From assembly GCF_023736155.1 (NCBI RefSeq), contig NZ_JAMLJJ010000001.1:620001-684000 (forward strand): a stretch of 64,000 nucleotides of DNA, written 5' to 3'. Shown in pieces: positions 38,657 through 47,809 of this stretch. The position numbers were made by a program, and so were the translations under genes. This DNA is from Larsenimonas salina. GTDB lineage: Bacteria; Pseudomonadota; Gammaproteobacteria; Pseudomonadales; Halomonadaceae. The notes below the pieces were generated by a model. It ran no database searches, was not told the DNA's origin, and saw only the letters and a program-made list of their open reading frames with translations. The number at the start of each line of letters is the position of its first letter. The stretch's first letter is position 1.

Positions 38657-40369
38657 TCAGACCATTTCAGTGGCCTCAAGCTGGATGGCCACACCAGCCT
38701 CCACCGCGCGGTTGACCGCCGAGAGCGCGGCTTTGAGCGAGGCGGTCACCGTGTCGCCGTCTTCGGCCATGCCGGCAAAGCGCTGACCGTTGACGTTCAA
38801 CTGAACAAAGGCCACTGCGACGGCGTCGCTGCCTTCGCCGAGGGCGTGTTCGCTGTAATCGACCACATTGACGCTGACACCGGAGCTTCGCTGGAACGCG
38901 TCCATGAACGCCGACATCGCACCATTACCCTCACCCTGAATCGAGATGACGCTCGATTGACCGTCGCCATGCACGTTCAGTCGTGCGCTGAGGCTTTCGG
39001 CGTCTTCACGGTCGACCCGGTAGCCGGTAAGCTCGAACGGCGAGCACTGGATAAAGGTCGATTCCAGCACCTTGCGGATCGAGTCACTCGAGAGCTCGCC
39101 AACCACCTTTTCGCTTTCCTGCTGCACATGAGGCGCCAGTTCAAGCGTCATCCAGCGCGGCATGCTGATGCCATGGTCACGCTCGAGCAGAAACGCCATG
39201 CCGCCCTTGCCGGACTGCGAGTTGACGCGGATCACGGCCTGATAATCGCGGCCCAGATCGTGCGGGTCGAGCGGCAGGTAGGCCACCTGCCACGGCTCAT
39301 CCGGGCGCTGTTTCTTGAGGCACTTGCTGATCGCGTCCTGGTGACTGCCCGAGAACGCGGTATAGACCAGCTCGCCCACCCAGGGGTGGCGCGGATGCAC
39401 CGGCAGCTGGGTGCACTCGGTATAGACCTGGATGATCTCATCGGGGTTGGACAGATCCAGCTCCGGATCGACGCCCTGGCTGTAGAGGTTAAGGCCAAGC
39501 GTGACGATGTCCATGTTGCCGGTACGCTCACCGTTGCCCAAAAGCGTGCCCTCGACGCGGTCGGCGCCCGCCATCAAACCAAGCTCGGCGGCCGCCGCTG
39601 CACCACCGCGGTCATTGTGCGTGTGCAGCGAAATCAGCGCACAGTCACGGTTTTTCATGTGGGTAATGAAGTATTCGATCTGATCAGCAAAGTGATTGAC
39701 CGGGCCGATCTCGACGGTCGCCGGCAGGTTCAGAATGCACGGGCGCTCGGGAGTGGGCTGCCATACGTCCATTACCGCTTCACAGATGGCGACCGAGAAG
39801 TCGACCTCGGTGCTGGTAAAGCTTTCCGGTGAGTATTGAAAACGCCAATCGACGTCGGGATAGCGTTCGGCGTAGGCCTTCACCCAGGTTGCGCCCTGAA
39901 CCGCAATCTCGGTGATGCCGGCCTGATCCTTTTCGAACACGCGTTCGCGCTGGGCGACAGACGTTGAATTATAGACGTGCACGATGGCGCGCTTGACGCC
40001 TTCCAGCGCCTTGTAGGTCTTTTCGATCAGATGCTCCCGGGCCTGGGTCAGCACCTGAATGTAGACGTCATCGGGAATCTGGTTTTCCTCGATCAACCAG
40101 CGCACGAAATCGTAATCTGGCTGGCTGGCGGCGGGAAAACCGACCTCGATTTCCTTGAACCCGACCTTGACCAGAAGCGCCCACAGCGCTTTTTTCTGTT
40201 CGACACTCATCGGCTCGAGCAGTGCCTGGTTGCCATCGCGTAGGTCGACGCTTGTCCAGAGCGGCGCCTTGGTGATCTGCCGGTCCGGCCATTGACGGTT
40301 CTTGAGACCGACCGGAGCGACGGGCTGATATTTGCGATGATCGAACGAGGGAGCGGATGGTGCATTCAT
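38657..40369 (-). CDS. leuA: 2-isopropylmalate synthase
   Basis: 570 residues; first committed step of leucine synthesis, joining acetyl-CoA and 2-oxoisovalerate. The catalytic barrel has [13 protein letters not shown] and the metal/active-site [18 protein letters not shown] and GNGERTGN blocks. The C-terminal regulatory domain (about residues 430-570) binds leucine for feedback inhibition. Length fits the LeuA2-type enzymes of pseudomonads and actinobacteria rather than the E. coli type (523). ATG chosen over an in-frame TTG six bases upstream. A hairpin with U-run in the leader suggests attenuation. Confidence 0.96.
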   Translation of the reverse strand: MNAPSAPSFDHRKYQPVAPVGLKNRQWPDRQITKAPLWTSVDLRDGNQALLEPMSVEQKKALWALLVKVGFKEIEVGFPAASQPDYDFVRWLIEENQIPDDVYIQVLTQAREHLIEKTYKALEGVKRAIVHVYNSTSVAQRERVFEKDQAGITEIAVQGATWVKAYAERYPDVDWRFQYSPESFTSTEVDFSVAICEAVMDVWQPTPERPCILNLPATVEIGPVNHFADQIEYFITHMKNRDCALISLHTHNDRGGAAAAAELGLMAGADRVEGTLLGNGERTGNMDIVTLGLNLYSQGVDPELDLSNPDEIIQVYTECTQLPVHPRHPWVGELVYTAFSGSHQDAISKCLKKQRPDEPWQVAYLPLDPHDLGRDYQAVIRVNSQSGKGGMAFLLERDHGISMPRWMTLELAPHVQQESEKVVGELSSDSIRKVLESTFIQCSPFELTGYRVDREDAESLSARLNVHGDGQSSVISIQGEGNGAMSAFMDAFQRSSGVSVNVVDYSEHALGEGSDAVAVAFVQLNVNGQRFAGMAEDGDTVTASLKAALSAVNRAVEAGVAIQLEATEMV

Positions 40370-40396
40370 GGTCAATGCCTTTTGAAGGGTCTGGGT

Positions 40397-40426
40397 AAAA
40401 ACCGGCTCCGAGCCCGAAGGCTCGGA
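40397..40426 (-). promoter_or_regulatory. Possible attenuator in the leuA leader
   Basis: On the minus strand, TCCGAGCC-TTCG-GGCTCGGA (40407-40426) is an 8-base stem with a stable UUCG-type loop, followed after five bases by TTTTT (40397-40401), about 30 bases before leuA. A second hairpin, GCTGCC / GGCAGC, lies just upstream. No Leu-rich leader peptide is found, so the sensing mechanism is open. Confidence 0.5.
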
Positions 40427-40658
40427 TCGCGTCGCTGCCGTGAATTGGCAGCACCTCGGACAGGATACGTCCTTGTCGGCTGGAACGCAGCGTCGGGTAG
40501 ACGGTGCGTCTGCGGCGAAGGCCGCGACTCGCTTGTGACGATGGATACAAGTCTAGGCCATCGATGCGCTTATTTGATTGCGAATTTAATGGCCACAGGC
40601 GAGCATGCTGGCATATAAAGCCACTTAATTGTCATTAGATAACAGGAAATTGCGCACT

Positions 40659-41147
40659 ATGACTCCAGAGCTTCCCGTCGCCCTTGACCGCTTTGATCGA
40701 CAGATTCTGAGCGAGTTGCAAACCAACGGCCGCATCAGCAACCAGGAGCTTGCCGACCGCATCGGGCTCTCGCCCTCGCCGTGTCTCAGGCGCGTACGCG
40801 CGCTCGAGGCGGCCGGCTTTATCGAAGGGTATCGGGCGATGGTCGATGCCAAACGGCTGGGCTATGGCATGACCGTGATCCTGCACATTGCGATGGACAA
40901 GCACACCGATGAGCGCTTTGCCAATTTCGAGCGTGCGATTCGAGCCATTCCGAACGTGCTGGAATGCTTGATCATTACCGGCCAATCGGCGGATTTTCAA
41001 CTCAAGCTCTTGGTGCAGGATATGGAGGAGTATGAAGCGCTGCTGCTCAAGACGATCAATCGCATCGAGGGCGTGACCGCCTCGCACACCAGTTTCGTGC
41101 TGAGAAAGGTTTTCGATCGCAATATCGTGCCCACCGCACCGCGGTGA
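40659..41147 (+). CDS. Lrp/AsnC-family transcriptional regulator
   Basis: 162 residues: an N-terminal helix-turn-helix (LDRFDRQILSELQTNGRISN, QELADRIGLSPSPCLRRVRALE) and a C-terminal RAM/AsnC ligand domain (LECLIITGQSADFQLKLLVQD). These feast/famine regulators sense amino acids. It is divergent from leuA, which makes leuA a plausible target. ATG 40659 with AGGAAA upstream is preferred over an in-frame TTG. Confidence 0.9.
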   Translation: MTPELPVALDRFDRQILSELQTNGRISNQELADRIGLSPSPCLRRVRALEAAGFIEGYRAMVDAKRLGYGMTVILHIAMDKHTDERFANFERAIRAIPNVLECLIITGQSADFQLKLLVQDMEEYEALLLKTINRIEGVTASHTSFVLRKVFDRNIVPTAPR

Positions 41148-41154
41148 GCACGCC

Positions 41155-41184
41155 AGGTCGTATCGACTTAAGCCGATACGACCT
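41155..41184. other. Perfect stem-loop between convergent genes
   Basis: An 11-base perfect stem, AGGTCGTATCG / CGATACGACCT, loop ACTTAAGC, between the convergent asnC-type and SDR genes. There is no T-run on either strand, so it may mark 3' ends by another route or protect them. Confidence 0.6.
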
Positions 41185-41980
41185 AGTTCTGAACCGACAG
41201 GACGGCGCCGCCATCGACGCGGACGTTGCTGCCATTGATGTAGGAGGCGCGCTCGGAGACCAGAAAGGCAATGGTACTCGCCACTTCCTGCGCCTTGCCG
41301 CGGCGTTTTTGCACGATGCCGGGGCGCTCTTCTTCCAGAAAGCTTTCGATCGCCTCCTCGACGCTCACATCAAGTTCCTCGGCGCGCTTTTCCATCATGC
41401 CATCGGTCATTGGCGATTCAACAAAGGCCGGCGACACGGTATTGCACAGGACGCCGTGCGCGGCTTCATCGTAGGAGAGGTTCTTGATGAACGCCGACAG
41501 CGCCGCCTTGGAGGCGTTATACACCGCCTCTTCCCAATACGGCTGTACGGCGTTTTCTGACGAGATGCAGATGAATCGGCCCCAGTTATTGCGTCGAAGC
41601 TCCGGCATGGCGGCGCGCGCGAGACGCACAGACGACATGAAATTGATGGTCCAGCAGGTCTCGTAATCCTCATCCTTGAGCTCAAGCGGGTGCCCTTTCG
41701 CCCCGGTTACACCGGCGGTATGCACCACGATGTCGAGCTGACCGAAGCGGTCAGTGGCGGTCTTGACCAGCGCATCGAGCGCGGCAGGGTCGGTCACATC
41801 GGTTGCCACGCACAAAGGATCACCCTTGAGCGCGCGTGCGTCGCGCTCGAGCGCGTCGATTTCGAGGTCCGAAAGCACCAACGTCACCCCTTCTTCGGCC
41901 AGAATGCGCGCGGTTTCAAAACCGATGCCGTTGGCGGCGCCGGTAATCAAGGCCACCTTGCCTGTCAGTCCCAGATCCAT
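41183..41980 (-). CDS. Short-chain dehydrogenase/reductase (3-hydroxybutyrate dehydrogenase-like)
   Basis: Classical SDR of 265 residues. Cofactor motif TGAANGIG (13-20), NNAG-equivalent VHTAGV, the catalytic serine in ICISSENA and YNASK with Tyr and Lys. The long loop with EKRAEELDVSVEEAIESFL and the closing GSNVRVDGGAVLS resemble 3-hydroxybutyrate dehydrogenases. The start chosen has AGGAGTG upstream; the frame runs further but crosses a tandem duplication and lacks a better site. Substrate is not certain. Confidence 0.82.
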   Translation of the reverse strand: MDLGLTGKVALITGAANGIGFETARILAEEGVTLVLSDLEIDALERDARALKGDPLCVATDVTDPAALDALVKTATDRFGQLDIVVHTAGVTGAKGHPLELKDEDYETCWTINFMSSVRLARAAMPELRRNNWGRFICISSENAVQPYWEEAVYNASKAALSAFIKNLSYDEAAHGVLCNTVSPAFVESPMTDGMMEKRAEELDVSVEEAIESFLEEERPGIVQKRRGKAQEVASTIAFLVSERASYINGSNVRVDGGAVLSVQN

Positions 41981-42037
41981 GGGAAACACTCCTAGAGTTA
42001 TGTTTGAACCGATCAAGCATAGTGCAGATTCCCACGT

Positions 42038-42063
42038 GACACAGAGCAATGACACAGGGCAAT
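42038..42063. repeat. 13-bp tandem duplication
   Basis: GACACAGAGCAAT followed directly by GACACAGGGCAAT, one mismatch. It lies in the divergent region between the SDR gene and the UbiF-type gene. Confidence 0.75.
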
Positions 42064-42123
42064 CCACCTCATGCGTCAACGCCCATAGACCGCTAAGATA
42101 GGCTCGAGACAAGAGGACACTCA

Positions 42124-43359
42124 ATGACGCACACACGCTACGACGTTGCCATCATCGGCGGCGGCATGACCGGCGCTGCGCTCGCTCAGGCACTCGCCGA
42201 CACCGACCTTACGATCGCCCTGATCGAGCCGGCGCCCCCGGCCGCCTTCGACCCGGCCGCCGCACCCGATCTTCGAATTTCAAGCCTCAACCAATCGAGC
42301 TGCACATTTCTTGAGCGCCTTGGGGTGCTCGAGGCCATCAAGGCCAAGCGCGCCCACCCGTTCGTTCGGCTATCGGTGTGGGAAGAGCTCGAGGGAGAGC
42401 GTCTCGCGCGGCGTCGGTGGAATCAGGCCACCTTTGATGCGCGCGACATTCAGCACGATCAGCTTGGCTATATGGTGGAAAACCGCGTGATTCAGCGGAC
42501 GCTCTGGGACGCGCTCGAACATCGCTCGAATGTCGGCATTCACGCTCCGGCTCGCCTCGAGACGCTCACGCTCGACCCCGACGGCGTTCGCATTACACTG
42601 AATGACGGCACCCATTTCGAGGCCTCGCTGGTCGTTGGCGCCGAAGGCGCACGCTCGAGCGTACGTACGGCGGCCAATATCGAGGTCGACACCCGGCCTT
42701 ACGGTCACAAGGCCATGATCGTGAACGTCCTGCTCGATGCGCCGCCGCTCGACATTACCTGGCAGGCCTTTACGCCGAGCGGGCCCCACGCCCTGCTGCC
42801 GCTGTTCAAGGCCGATGAGCACGGCCATCAGAGCTACGCCTCACTGGTGTGGTACGACGCGCCCGAGCGAATCGATACGCTGTCAGCGCTGTCGATGGAT
42901 GCACTCAAGGCGGAATTGGAAACGACCTTCCCGGGCGAATTGCCCGCGGTAAACCAGGTGCTGGGCTGCGGCAGCTTTCCGCTGGTGCGCCAGCACGCCA
43001 CCCGCTACGTGCAGGACCGGGTAGCCCTGATCGGCGACGCCGCACACGTCATCAACCCGCTGGCAGGCCAGGGGGTCAATCTGGGCTTTCAGGACGTCGA
43101 GGCGTTGAGCGCGCTGATTCACTCCGCGCACAGCGCCGGCAAGCCCTATTGGGCGCAGCACGTCTTGAATGAGTACGCCTTGAAACGTCAGTTCGCCAAC
43201 CGGGTGATGATGTCGGCCATGGATGTGTTCTACCACGGCTTCAAGCATCAGGCGCTGCCGCTCAAACTGCTGCGCAATGCAGGGCTTGCTCTGGCCGAAC
43301 GGGCAGGCCCCGGCAAGCGTAAGGTCATGGCCTACGCGATGGGGCTCAGTCGTCCTTAA
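42124..43359 (+). CDS. UbiF/UbiH-family FAD monooxygenase
   Basis: 411-residue flavin hydroxylase of the ubiquinone-biosynthesis type. FAD motif IIGGGMTGAALAQAL at the N-terminus, the conserved DG-equivalent VGAEGARSSVR, and the second FAD motif GDAAHVINPLAGQGVNLGFQDVEAL. RISSLNQSSCTFLERLG resembles UbiF/VisC. Such enzymes hydroxylate the quinone ring. Which of the three ring positions it serves cannot be read safely. Its last 14 bases overlap the end of the convergent DUF454 gene. Confidence 0.85.
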   Translation: MTHTRYDVAIIGGGMTGAALAQALADTDLTIALIEPAPPAAFDPAAAPDLRISSLNQSSCTFLERLGVLEAIKAKRAHPFVRLSVWEELEGERLARRRWNQATFDARDIQHDQLGYMVENRVIQRTLWDALEHRSNVGIHAPARLETLTLDPDGVRITLNDGTHFEASLVVGAEGARSSVRTAANIEVDTRPYGHKAMIVNVLLDAPPLDITWQAFTPSGPHALLPLFKADEHGHQSYASLVWYDAPERIDTLSALSMDALKAELETTFPGELPAVNQVLGCGSFPLVRQHATRYVQDRVALIGDAAHVINPLAGQGVNLGFQDVEALSALIHSAHSAGKPYWAQHVLNEYALKRQFANRVMMSAMDVFYHGFKHQALPLKLLRNAGLALAERAGPGKRKVMAYAMGLSRP

Positions 43360-43792
43360 GCGGGCGGTGGCGGCAGGCGGCGCTTGGTACGGGTCGACTC
43401 AATAGAAAGAGCGCAACAGCTGCAAGAATGCCCACGCACAGCCAGAACGACCAGTGCAGGCCGATGTGCCAATAAAGTAGCGACAGCGATAGCACCATAC
43501 TGATGACGGCCACCACCTTGGCCGTCGTCGGCACCGCTCGTTCCTCTTCCCAGGCACGAATCAACGGCCCCGCCAGCCGGTTGCGTCGAATCCAGCGCTC
43601 GAAGCGTTTCGAACCGCGAGAGGCACAGATCACCGCCAGCAGGAAAAAATCGGTTGCCGGCAACAGCGGCATCACGATGCCGACCACGCCAATGGCAAAA
43701 CACAGTGCCGCAAGAACAATCCAGCAGACCCGTGGCAACCCCCAGCGTCGTGCCCCGGGCGGGTGCGTTTGTGGCGTATTCCCTCCGGACAT
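43346..43792 (-). CDS. DUF454 (YbaN-type) membrane protein, copy 2
   Basis: 148 residues, same layout as the gene at 38191-38568: CWIVLAALCFAIGVVGIVMP, the PLLPATDFFLLAVICASRGS loop, WIRRNRLAGPLIRAWEEERAV and two further helices. It has a longer N-terminus (about 30 polar residues) than copy 1. Start taken at ATG 43790-43792 behind GGGAGAGGG. Role unknown. The overlap of its 3' end with the UbiF-type gene means the two stops are interlocked. Confidence 0.82.
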   Translation of the reverse strand: MSGGNTPQTHPPGARRWGLPRVCWIVLAALCFAIGVVGIVMPLLPATDFFLLAVICASRGSKRFERWIRRNRLAGPLIRAWEEERAVPTTAKVVAVISMVLSLSLLYWHIGLHWSFWLCVGILAAVALFLLSRPVPSAACRHRPLKDD

Positions 43793-43938
43793 GCCCTCTC
43801 CCATATCAAGAACAAGAATTATTATTGAATAATCCCCAACCAAATGGAATGCATGGCATCACCAGGTTTCATTGGCGGCGCACCTGAAACAATAAGTACC
43901 CTAGCCGTTCTACCTGGTTGACTGAATGGATCGCCACA

Positions 43939-44820
43939 ATGGCTTATTGGGTTGTTTTTACGTTACTGGCCGCGTCCTCTCAGGCCCTGCGCAACGCGTT
44001 TCAAAAGCGCCTGAGTGCGCATGTCGATGCCTATGGCGTCACCCTGGCCCGTTTTCTTTGGGCCTGGCCGCTGGCGGCGGCGTATCTGGGCGTGCTGTAT
44101 CTGATCGCGCCGGCACCGCTGCCGACGTTATCGATGGCACTTGGCGCCTACGTCCTTGGTGGCGCACTCAGTCAGATCGTGGCCACGGTCTTGATGATTA
44201 CGCTGTTCAAGGAGCGAAGTTTCGCCATTGGCGTCGGTCTTGCACGCAGTGAGGCCCTGCTGGCGGCAATTTTGGGTGTGCTGGTCTTCGGGGCGACGCT
44301 TTCCATGCTCGGCTGGGCCGGCGTAGTGATCGGGGCCGTCGCGGTCTGGGTCATGAAAGGCCCCTCTCAGGTCGGAGTCCCGAGCGCTCGAACGGTCGCA
44401 CTTGGCCTTTCAAGTGGGCTGTTCTTCGCCTTTACAACGCTTGCGGTGCGTCAGGCCACGCTCACACTGGATGCGCTGCCGTTCACCCACGCAGCAGCCT
44501 GGGTGCTTTTGGCCTCAATCGTGATTCAGGCAACGCTTTTGAGTCTCTGGCTTGGGGTAAAACGACCGGACACGTTCATGGCGCTGATACGCTCGCCCAA
44601 AGTGAGCCTGCCGATCAGTATCGCCAGCTGCATCGGCTCGCTTGGCTGGTTCACGGCCGTCAGCCTTCAAACGGTGGCGCTGGTCAAGACACTGGGCCAG
44701 GTCGAGGTCTTTTTCACGCTGCTGCTGGCGCGTCACTATTTGAAAGAGCCGTTCACGCGGCGTGATATTGCCGGACTCTCATTGATCTCGCTCGCCGCGG
44801 TGCTGGTGCTCTGGGCCTAG
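43939..44820 (+). CDS. EamA/DMT-family transporter
   Basis: 293 residues with ten predicted membrane helices in two EamA halves (the second begins near VALGLSSGLFFAFTTLAVRQA). Members export metabolites or amino acids; substrate unknown. Start is uncertain: ATG 43939 is used, with TTG 43918 as alternative, and neither has a clear ribosome site. The last 42 bases overlap the end of the convergent acetyltransferase gene. Confidence 0.82.
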   Translation: MAYWVVFTLLAASSQALRNAFQKRLSAHVDAYGVTLARFLWAWPLAAAYLGVLYLIAPAPLPTLSMALGAYVLGGALSQIVATVLMITLFKERSFAIGVGLARSEALLAAILGVLVFGATLSMLGWAGVVIGAVAVWVMKGPSQVGVPSARTVALGLSSGLFFAFTTLAVRQATLTLDALPFTHAAAWVLLASIVIQATLLSLWLGVKRPDTFMALIRSPKVSLPISIASCIGSLGWFTAVSLQTVALVKTLGQVEVFFTLLLARHYLKEPFTRRDIAGLSLISLAAVLVLWA

Positions 44821-45285
44821 GGGGGTCAGGGGCGTCAGCGGCTTGCTCATTTTCCATGCCGCGCAGCCATCGCTGTAATAGTCATCGAGCCAGGCCGTTC
44901 GCTCAAAACCAAGCCGTGCGTAGAGCGTGAGTGCGGCGTCGTTGTCGACGCGCACCTCGAGCACCAGCCGCTCAAGACCAAGTTCAAGGGCCTTGTCTTC
45001 GAGAAAGTCGACTAAGTCCTCGCCAAGACCGGCACCTCGAGCCGAGGGATGCACACACAGGGAATAGATGCGCCCGAGCCGCTCACGGGCGCGCACAAGA
45101 AGCGTTGCATAGCCCGTGAGGTGGCTATTTTGCTCGACGACGCCGGTCACAGCCTTTGCATGGCGGATCAGATAGCTGATCTGGCGGCGGTTGAAACGAT
45201 CGGCGCCCGGACTGAAACAGGCCTGCTCGAGCGCCCAGAGCGCATCGACGTCATGAGGCGTCGCCGCTCGTAGTTGACCGGTCAT
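44779..45285 (-). CDS. GNAT N-acetyltransferase (partner of RimK-like ligase)
   Basis: 168 residues, a single GNAT domain. The acetyl-CoA loop is YSLCVHPSARGAGLGEDLVD (Q/RxxGxG/A type), followed by LEVRVDNDAALTLYARLGF and a DYYSDGCAAWKMSK end. It resembles the GNAT half of the GNAT-peptidase C39 fusions that, from general knowledge, accompany RimK-like ligases; the C39 half is absent here. It is divergent from the ATP-grasp gene across 162 bases. It could instead be a RimI-like protein acetyltransferase. Confidence 0.8.
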   Translation of the reverse strand: MTGQLRAATPHDVDALWALEQACFSPGADRFNRRQISYLIRHAKAVTGVVEQNSHLTGYATLLVRARERLGRIYSLCVHPSARGAGLGEDLVDFLEDKALELGLERLVLEVRVDNDAALTLYARLGFERTAWLDDYYSDGCAAWKMSKPLTPLTPLGPEHQHRGERDQ

Positions 45286-45447
45286 GATAGAGCGTTCCTC
45301 GCGTTCGAAAAGGCCAAGTCTCGCCTGCGCCGAAGCGCCTGAAAAGCTGCGGATTCATGAAATTATTTCACGCACGCTCTGTTGTGTTTCAGGCACCGCT
45401 CTCGCACTCTTGCCCTGTTTTCTCTTATTGAACGCCAAGGAGTTCAC

Positions 45448-46917
45448 ATGTCCCGTCTTCGCATCGTGGTGGATCGACTCAGTGATTGGCGCCCGTTCTA
45501 CCCAAGCGACGACGTGATTAGCGCCGATGAATTTCTGGCAGAAACCGCCGACGCTCAGAGCGCGGCGCGGGCAACCCACATCATCAATCTGTGCAACGAC
45601 CTGAGCTACCTGGGGACCGGCTACTACGTGTCGCTTTTGGCCCAGGCGCGGAACCAGCGCGTACAGCCAAGCGTCGACACTCTGAGCCAGCTCGAGCGCA
45701 CGGAGCTGATGGCGCTGCGCCTCGATGGCCTGCAACGTTGGATGGACAAGCTCGCCCGCCAGACAGAACTCGGCGAAACTCTGTCCCTAAAGCTCTTTTT
45801 CGGCCAGAGCGATCTGGAGGCGCTGGCCCCGCTCGGGCGGCGTTTGTTCGAGCACCTGCCGTGCCCGCTCATGCATGTGGAACTCGCCTACCATCACGGC
45901 CGTTGGCAGCTCGAGACACTCACGCCGCTGTCGCTTGACTCACTGTCGCAAGAGGATGAAGAGCGCTTCGCCTCGGCGCTCAACCGTCACTCGAAGCAGG
46001 TATGGCGAACGCCCGCCGCGCGCAAGCGCTACCGGTTCGATCTCGCCATTTTGATCGACCCTCAGGAAGCGCTGCCGCCCAGCAACAAGAGCGCGCTGAA
46101 GGCGTTCATTCGCGCCGGGCGCAAGCTCGGCATCGATGTCAGCCTGATTACCCACCGCGACGAAGGGCGCCTTGCCGAGTTCGACGGTTTGTTTATTCGG
46201 GAAACGACCCGCATCGATCATCACACCTATCGGATGGCCAAGCGCGCCGAGCATGAAGGGTTGGTCGCGATCGACGACTCGGACTCCATTCTTCGCTGCA
46301 CCAACAAGATCTATCTGCACGCGCTGCTCAACGAACGCCACGTACCGGCGCCGGGCGGGCACATCCTGTCGCGCAACGACAAAAGCATCAAGGCGCTTGC
46401 AGAGACGCTGAGCTACCCGCAGGTTCTGAAAGTGCCGGACGGCGCGTTTTCAAAAGGCGTCAGCAAGGTCCGTTCGCCCGACGAGCTTCTCGAACAGGCC
46501 GAGCGGCTGTTCAAGGATTCGGCGCTGTTGCTTTTGCAGGAATGGATGCCGACCGACTACGACTGGCGGGTCGGCATTCTCGACGGCGAAGTGCTGTTCG
46601 TGAGCCGTTACTACATGGCCCGTGGCCACTGGCAAATCTATGACCACTCAAGCGGGCGCACGCGAAGCGGCGGGTTCGAGACCATCGACCCGGTCGATGC
46701 GCCAACGGCGGTGCTCTCTGCCGCGCTAAAGGCCGCGCGCCTGATCGGACGCGGCCTGTATGGCGTGGACCTGAAACAACAGGGCGAGCGCGTGGTGGTG
46801 ATCGAGGTCAACGATAACCCCAACCTCGATGCCGGCATCGAGGACGTGGTTCTGGGCCCGGCGCTCTACGAACGGGTGATGCAGGTCTTTTTGAATCGGA
46901 TGCTGGCCCGGCGCTAA
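45448..46917 (+). CDS. RimK-like ATP-grasp ligase with N-terminal accessory domain
   Basis: 489 residues. The N-terminal half is the domain typical of long RimK-family proteins (INLCNDLSYLGTGYYVSLLAQ is characteristic). The C-terminal half is an ATP-grasp fold: KVPDGAFSKGVSKV for ATP binding, LQEWMPTDYDWRVGILDGEV, and the metal motif VVVIEVNDNPNLDAG. These enzymes join amino acids, often glutamate, to a peptide or protein end; the substrate of this branch is not established to my knowledge. The ATG has AAGGAG upstream. TGAAATTATTTCA (45358-45370) in the divergent region with the GNAT gene is a candidate shared operator. Confidence 0.88.
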   Translation: MSRLRIVVDRLSDWRPFYPSDDVISADEFLAETADAQSAARATHIINLCNDLSYLGTGYYVSLLAQARNQRVQPSVDTLSQLERTELMALRLDGLQRWMDKLARQTELGETLSLKLFFGQSDLEALAPLGRRLFEHLPCPLMHVELAYHHGRWQLETLTPLSLDSLSQEDEERFASALNRHSKQVWRTPAARKRYRFDLAILIDPQEALPPSNKSALKAFIRAGRKLGIDVSLITHRDEGRLAEFDGLFIRETTRIDHHTYRMAKRAEHEGLVAIDDSDSILRCTNKIYLHALLNERHVPAPGGHILSRNDKSIKALAETLSYPQVLKVPDGAFSKGVSKVRSPDELLEQAERLFKDSALLLLQEWMPTDYDWRVGILDGEVLFVSRYYMARGHWQIYDHSSGRTRSGGFETIDPVDAPTAVLSAALKAARLIGRGLYGVDLKQQGERVVVIEVNDNPNLDAGIEDVVLGPALYERVMQVFLNRMLARR

Positions 46918-46928
46918 CGCCTGGCCAG

Positions 46929-47807
46929 TTACATGAACAGGTCGCCGGTCTCGGCGACCGCAGTGCCCTCTGGCTCGATACGAACGTTTACCTCGTAGCC
47001 GCCGAACTTTCGAACGTTCAGTACGCCGCTATCGAGCAGCAGATACTGCCCCTTGATGCCCTCGAGCCGGCCGTCCACGACCGCGTGTTTATCAAGGTTC
47101 CAGGTGGTGACCTTGGCCGGATAGCGTTCGATCGGAAAGGAAAGCGTCACCACCGGCTCGTCGACCAGCGTAATTGCCTCCGGCCCGACGAAGGCCTTGA
47201 GCGCTTCGAGCTTCTCGGCGAGCTGTTCGAATAGCTCATCTCGAAGCGCCGGCAGATCGACCGGCGCCGGTGCGCCCTTGAGCATTTTCTGCCAGTTCGT
47301 CCGATCACTGATGCGCTCGCGCAGAAGCGCTTCGACAAAGCCTGCCTGCTGACGCGTGGCGACCCGGGCAATGATCAGTGCCTGGCTCGCGCCCTGATCG
47401 ATCCAGCGTGTCGGAATCTGAGAGGGTTTGGTGATGCCGACCTTGGCACCGGAGGCGTTGGCCAGATACACCACGTGCGGTGCAAAACAGTGCGTCTCGC
47501 CCCACTCCGGCTCGCGGCAGGTGCCTAAGTGGTAATGGCAGGTTTCAGGTTTAACGATACAGAGATCACACCGGGCAAGACCCTTGAAGCAGGGGTAACA
47601 AAAGCCCTGGGCAAAGCTTTTTTTGGTGGCGCGCCCGCAGTGCAGACAGAAGATACGCCCGGTCGGCTCGATGCGAACACGGGCGCCAAGCGCGTTATCA
47701 AGCTCGAGGTGCTGCTCGCCCACGCGAAGCGCGTAGTGCGCAGGCTCGGTCGCCGCCGCAGTCGGCATCTTGGACAGCACACCACACGCGGCGACGGGAT
47801 TTTCCAT
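46929..47807 (-). CDS. DUF2797 family protein
   Basis: 292 residues. The N-terminal part has many cysteine pairs suggestive of a zinc site: IFCLHCGRATKKSF, FCYPCFKGLARCDLCIVKPETCHYH and GTCREPEWGETHC. Then YLANASGAKVGITKPSQIPTRWIDQGA resembles a GIY-YIG-type beta strand pattern (YLA..S....VGI), and a beta-rich C-terminal part follows. Family function is unknown. It begins two bases after the YeaC-like gene and probably belongs to the rhomboid-yeaC transcript. Start ATG 47805-47807 has GGGTG upstream. Confidence 0.82.
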   Translation of the reverse strand: MENPVAACGVLSKMPTAAATEPAHYALRVGEQHLELDNALGARVRIEPTGRIFCLHCGRATKKSFAQGFCYPCFKGLARCDLCIVKPETCHYHLGTCREPEWGETHCFAPHVVYLANASGAKVGITKPSQIPTRWIDQGASQALIIARVATRQQAGFVEALLRERISDRTNWQKMLKGAPAPVDLPALRDELFEQLAEKLEALKAFVGPEAITLVDEPVVTLSFPIERYPAKVTTWNLDKHAVVDGRLEGIKGQYLLLDSGVLNVRKFGGYEVNVRIEPEGTAVAETGDLFM

Positions 47808-47809
47808 GC

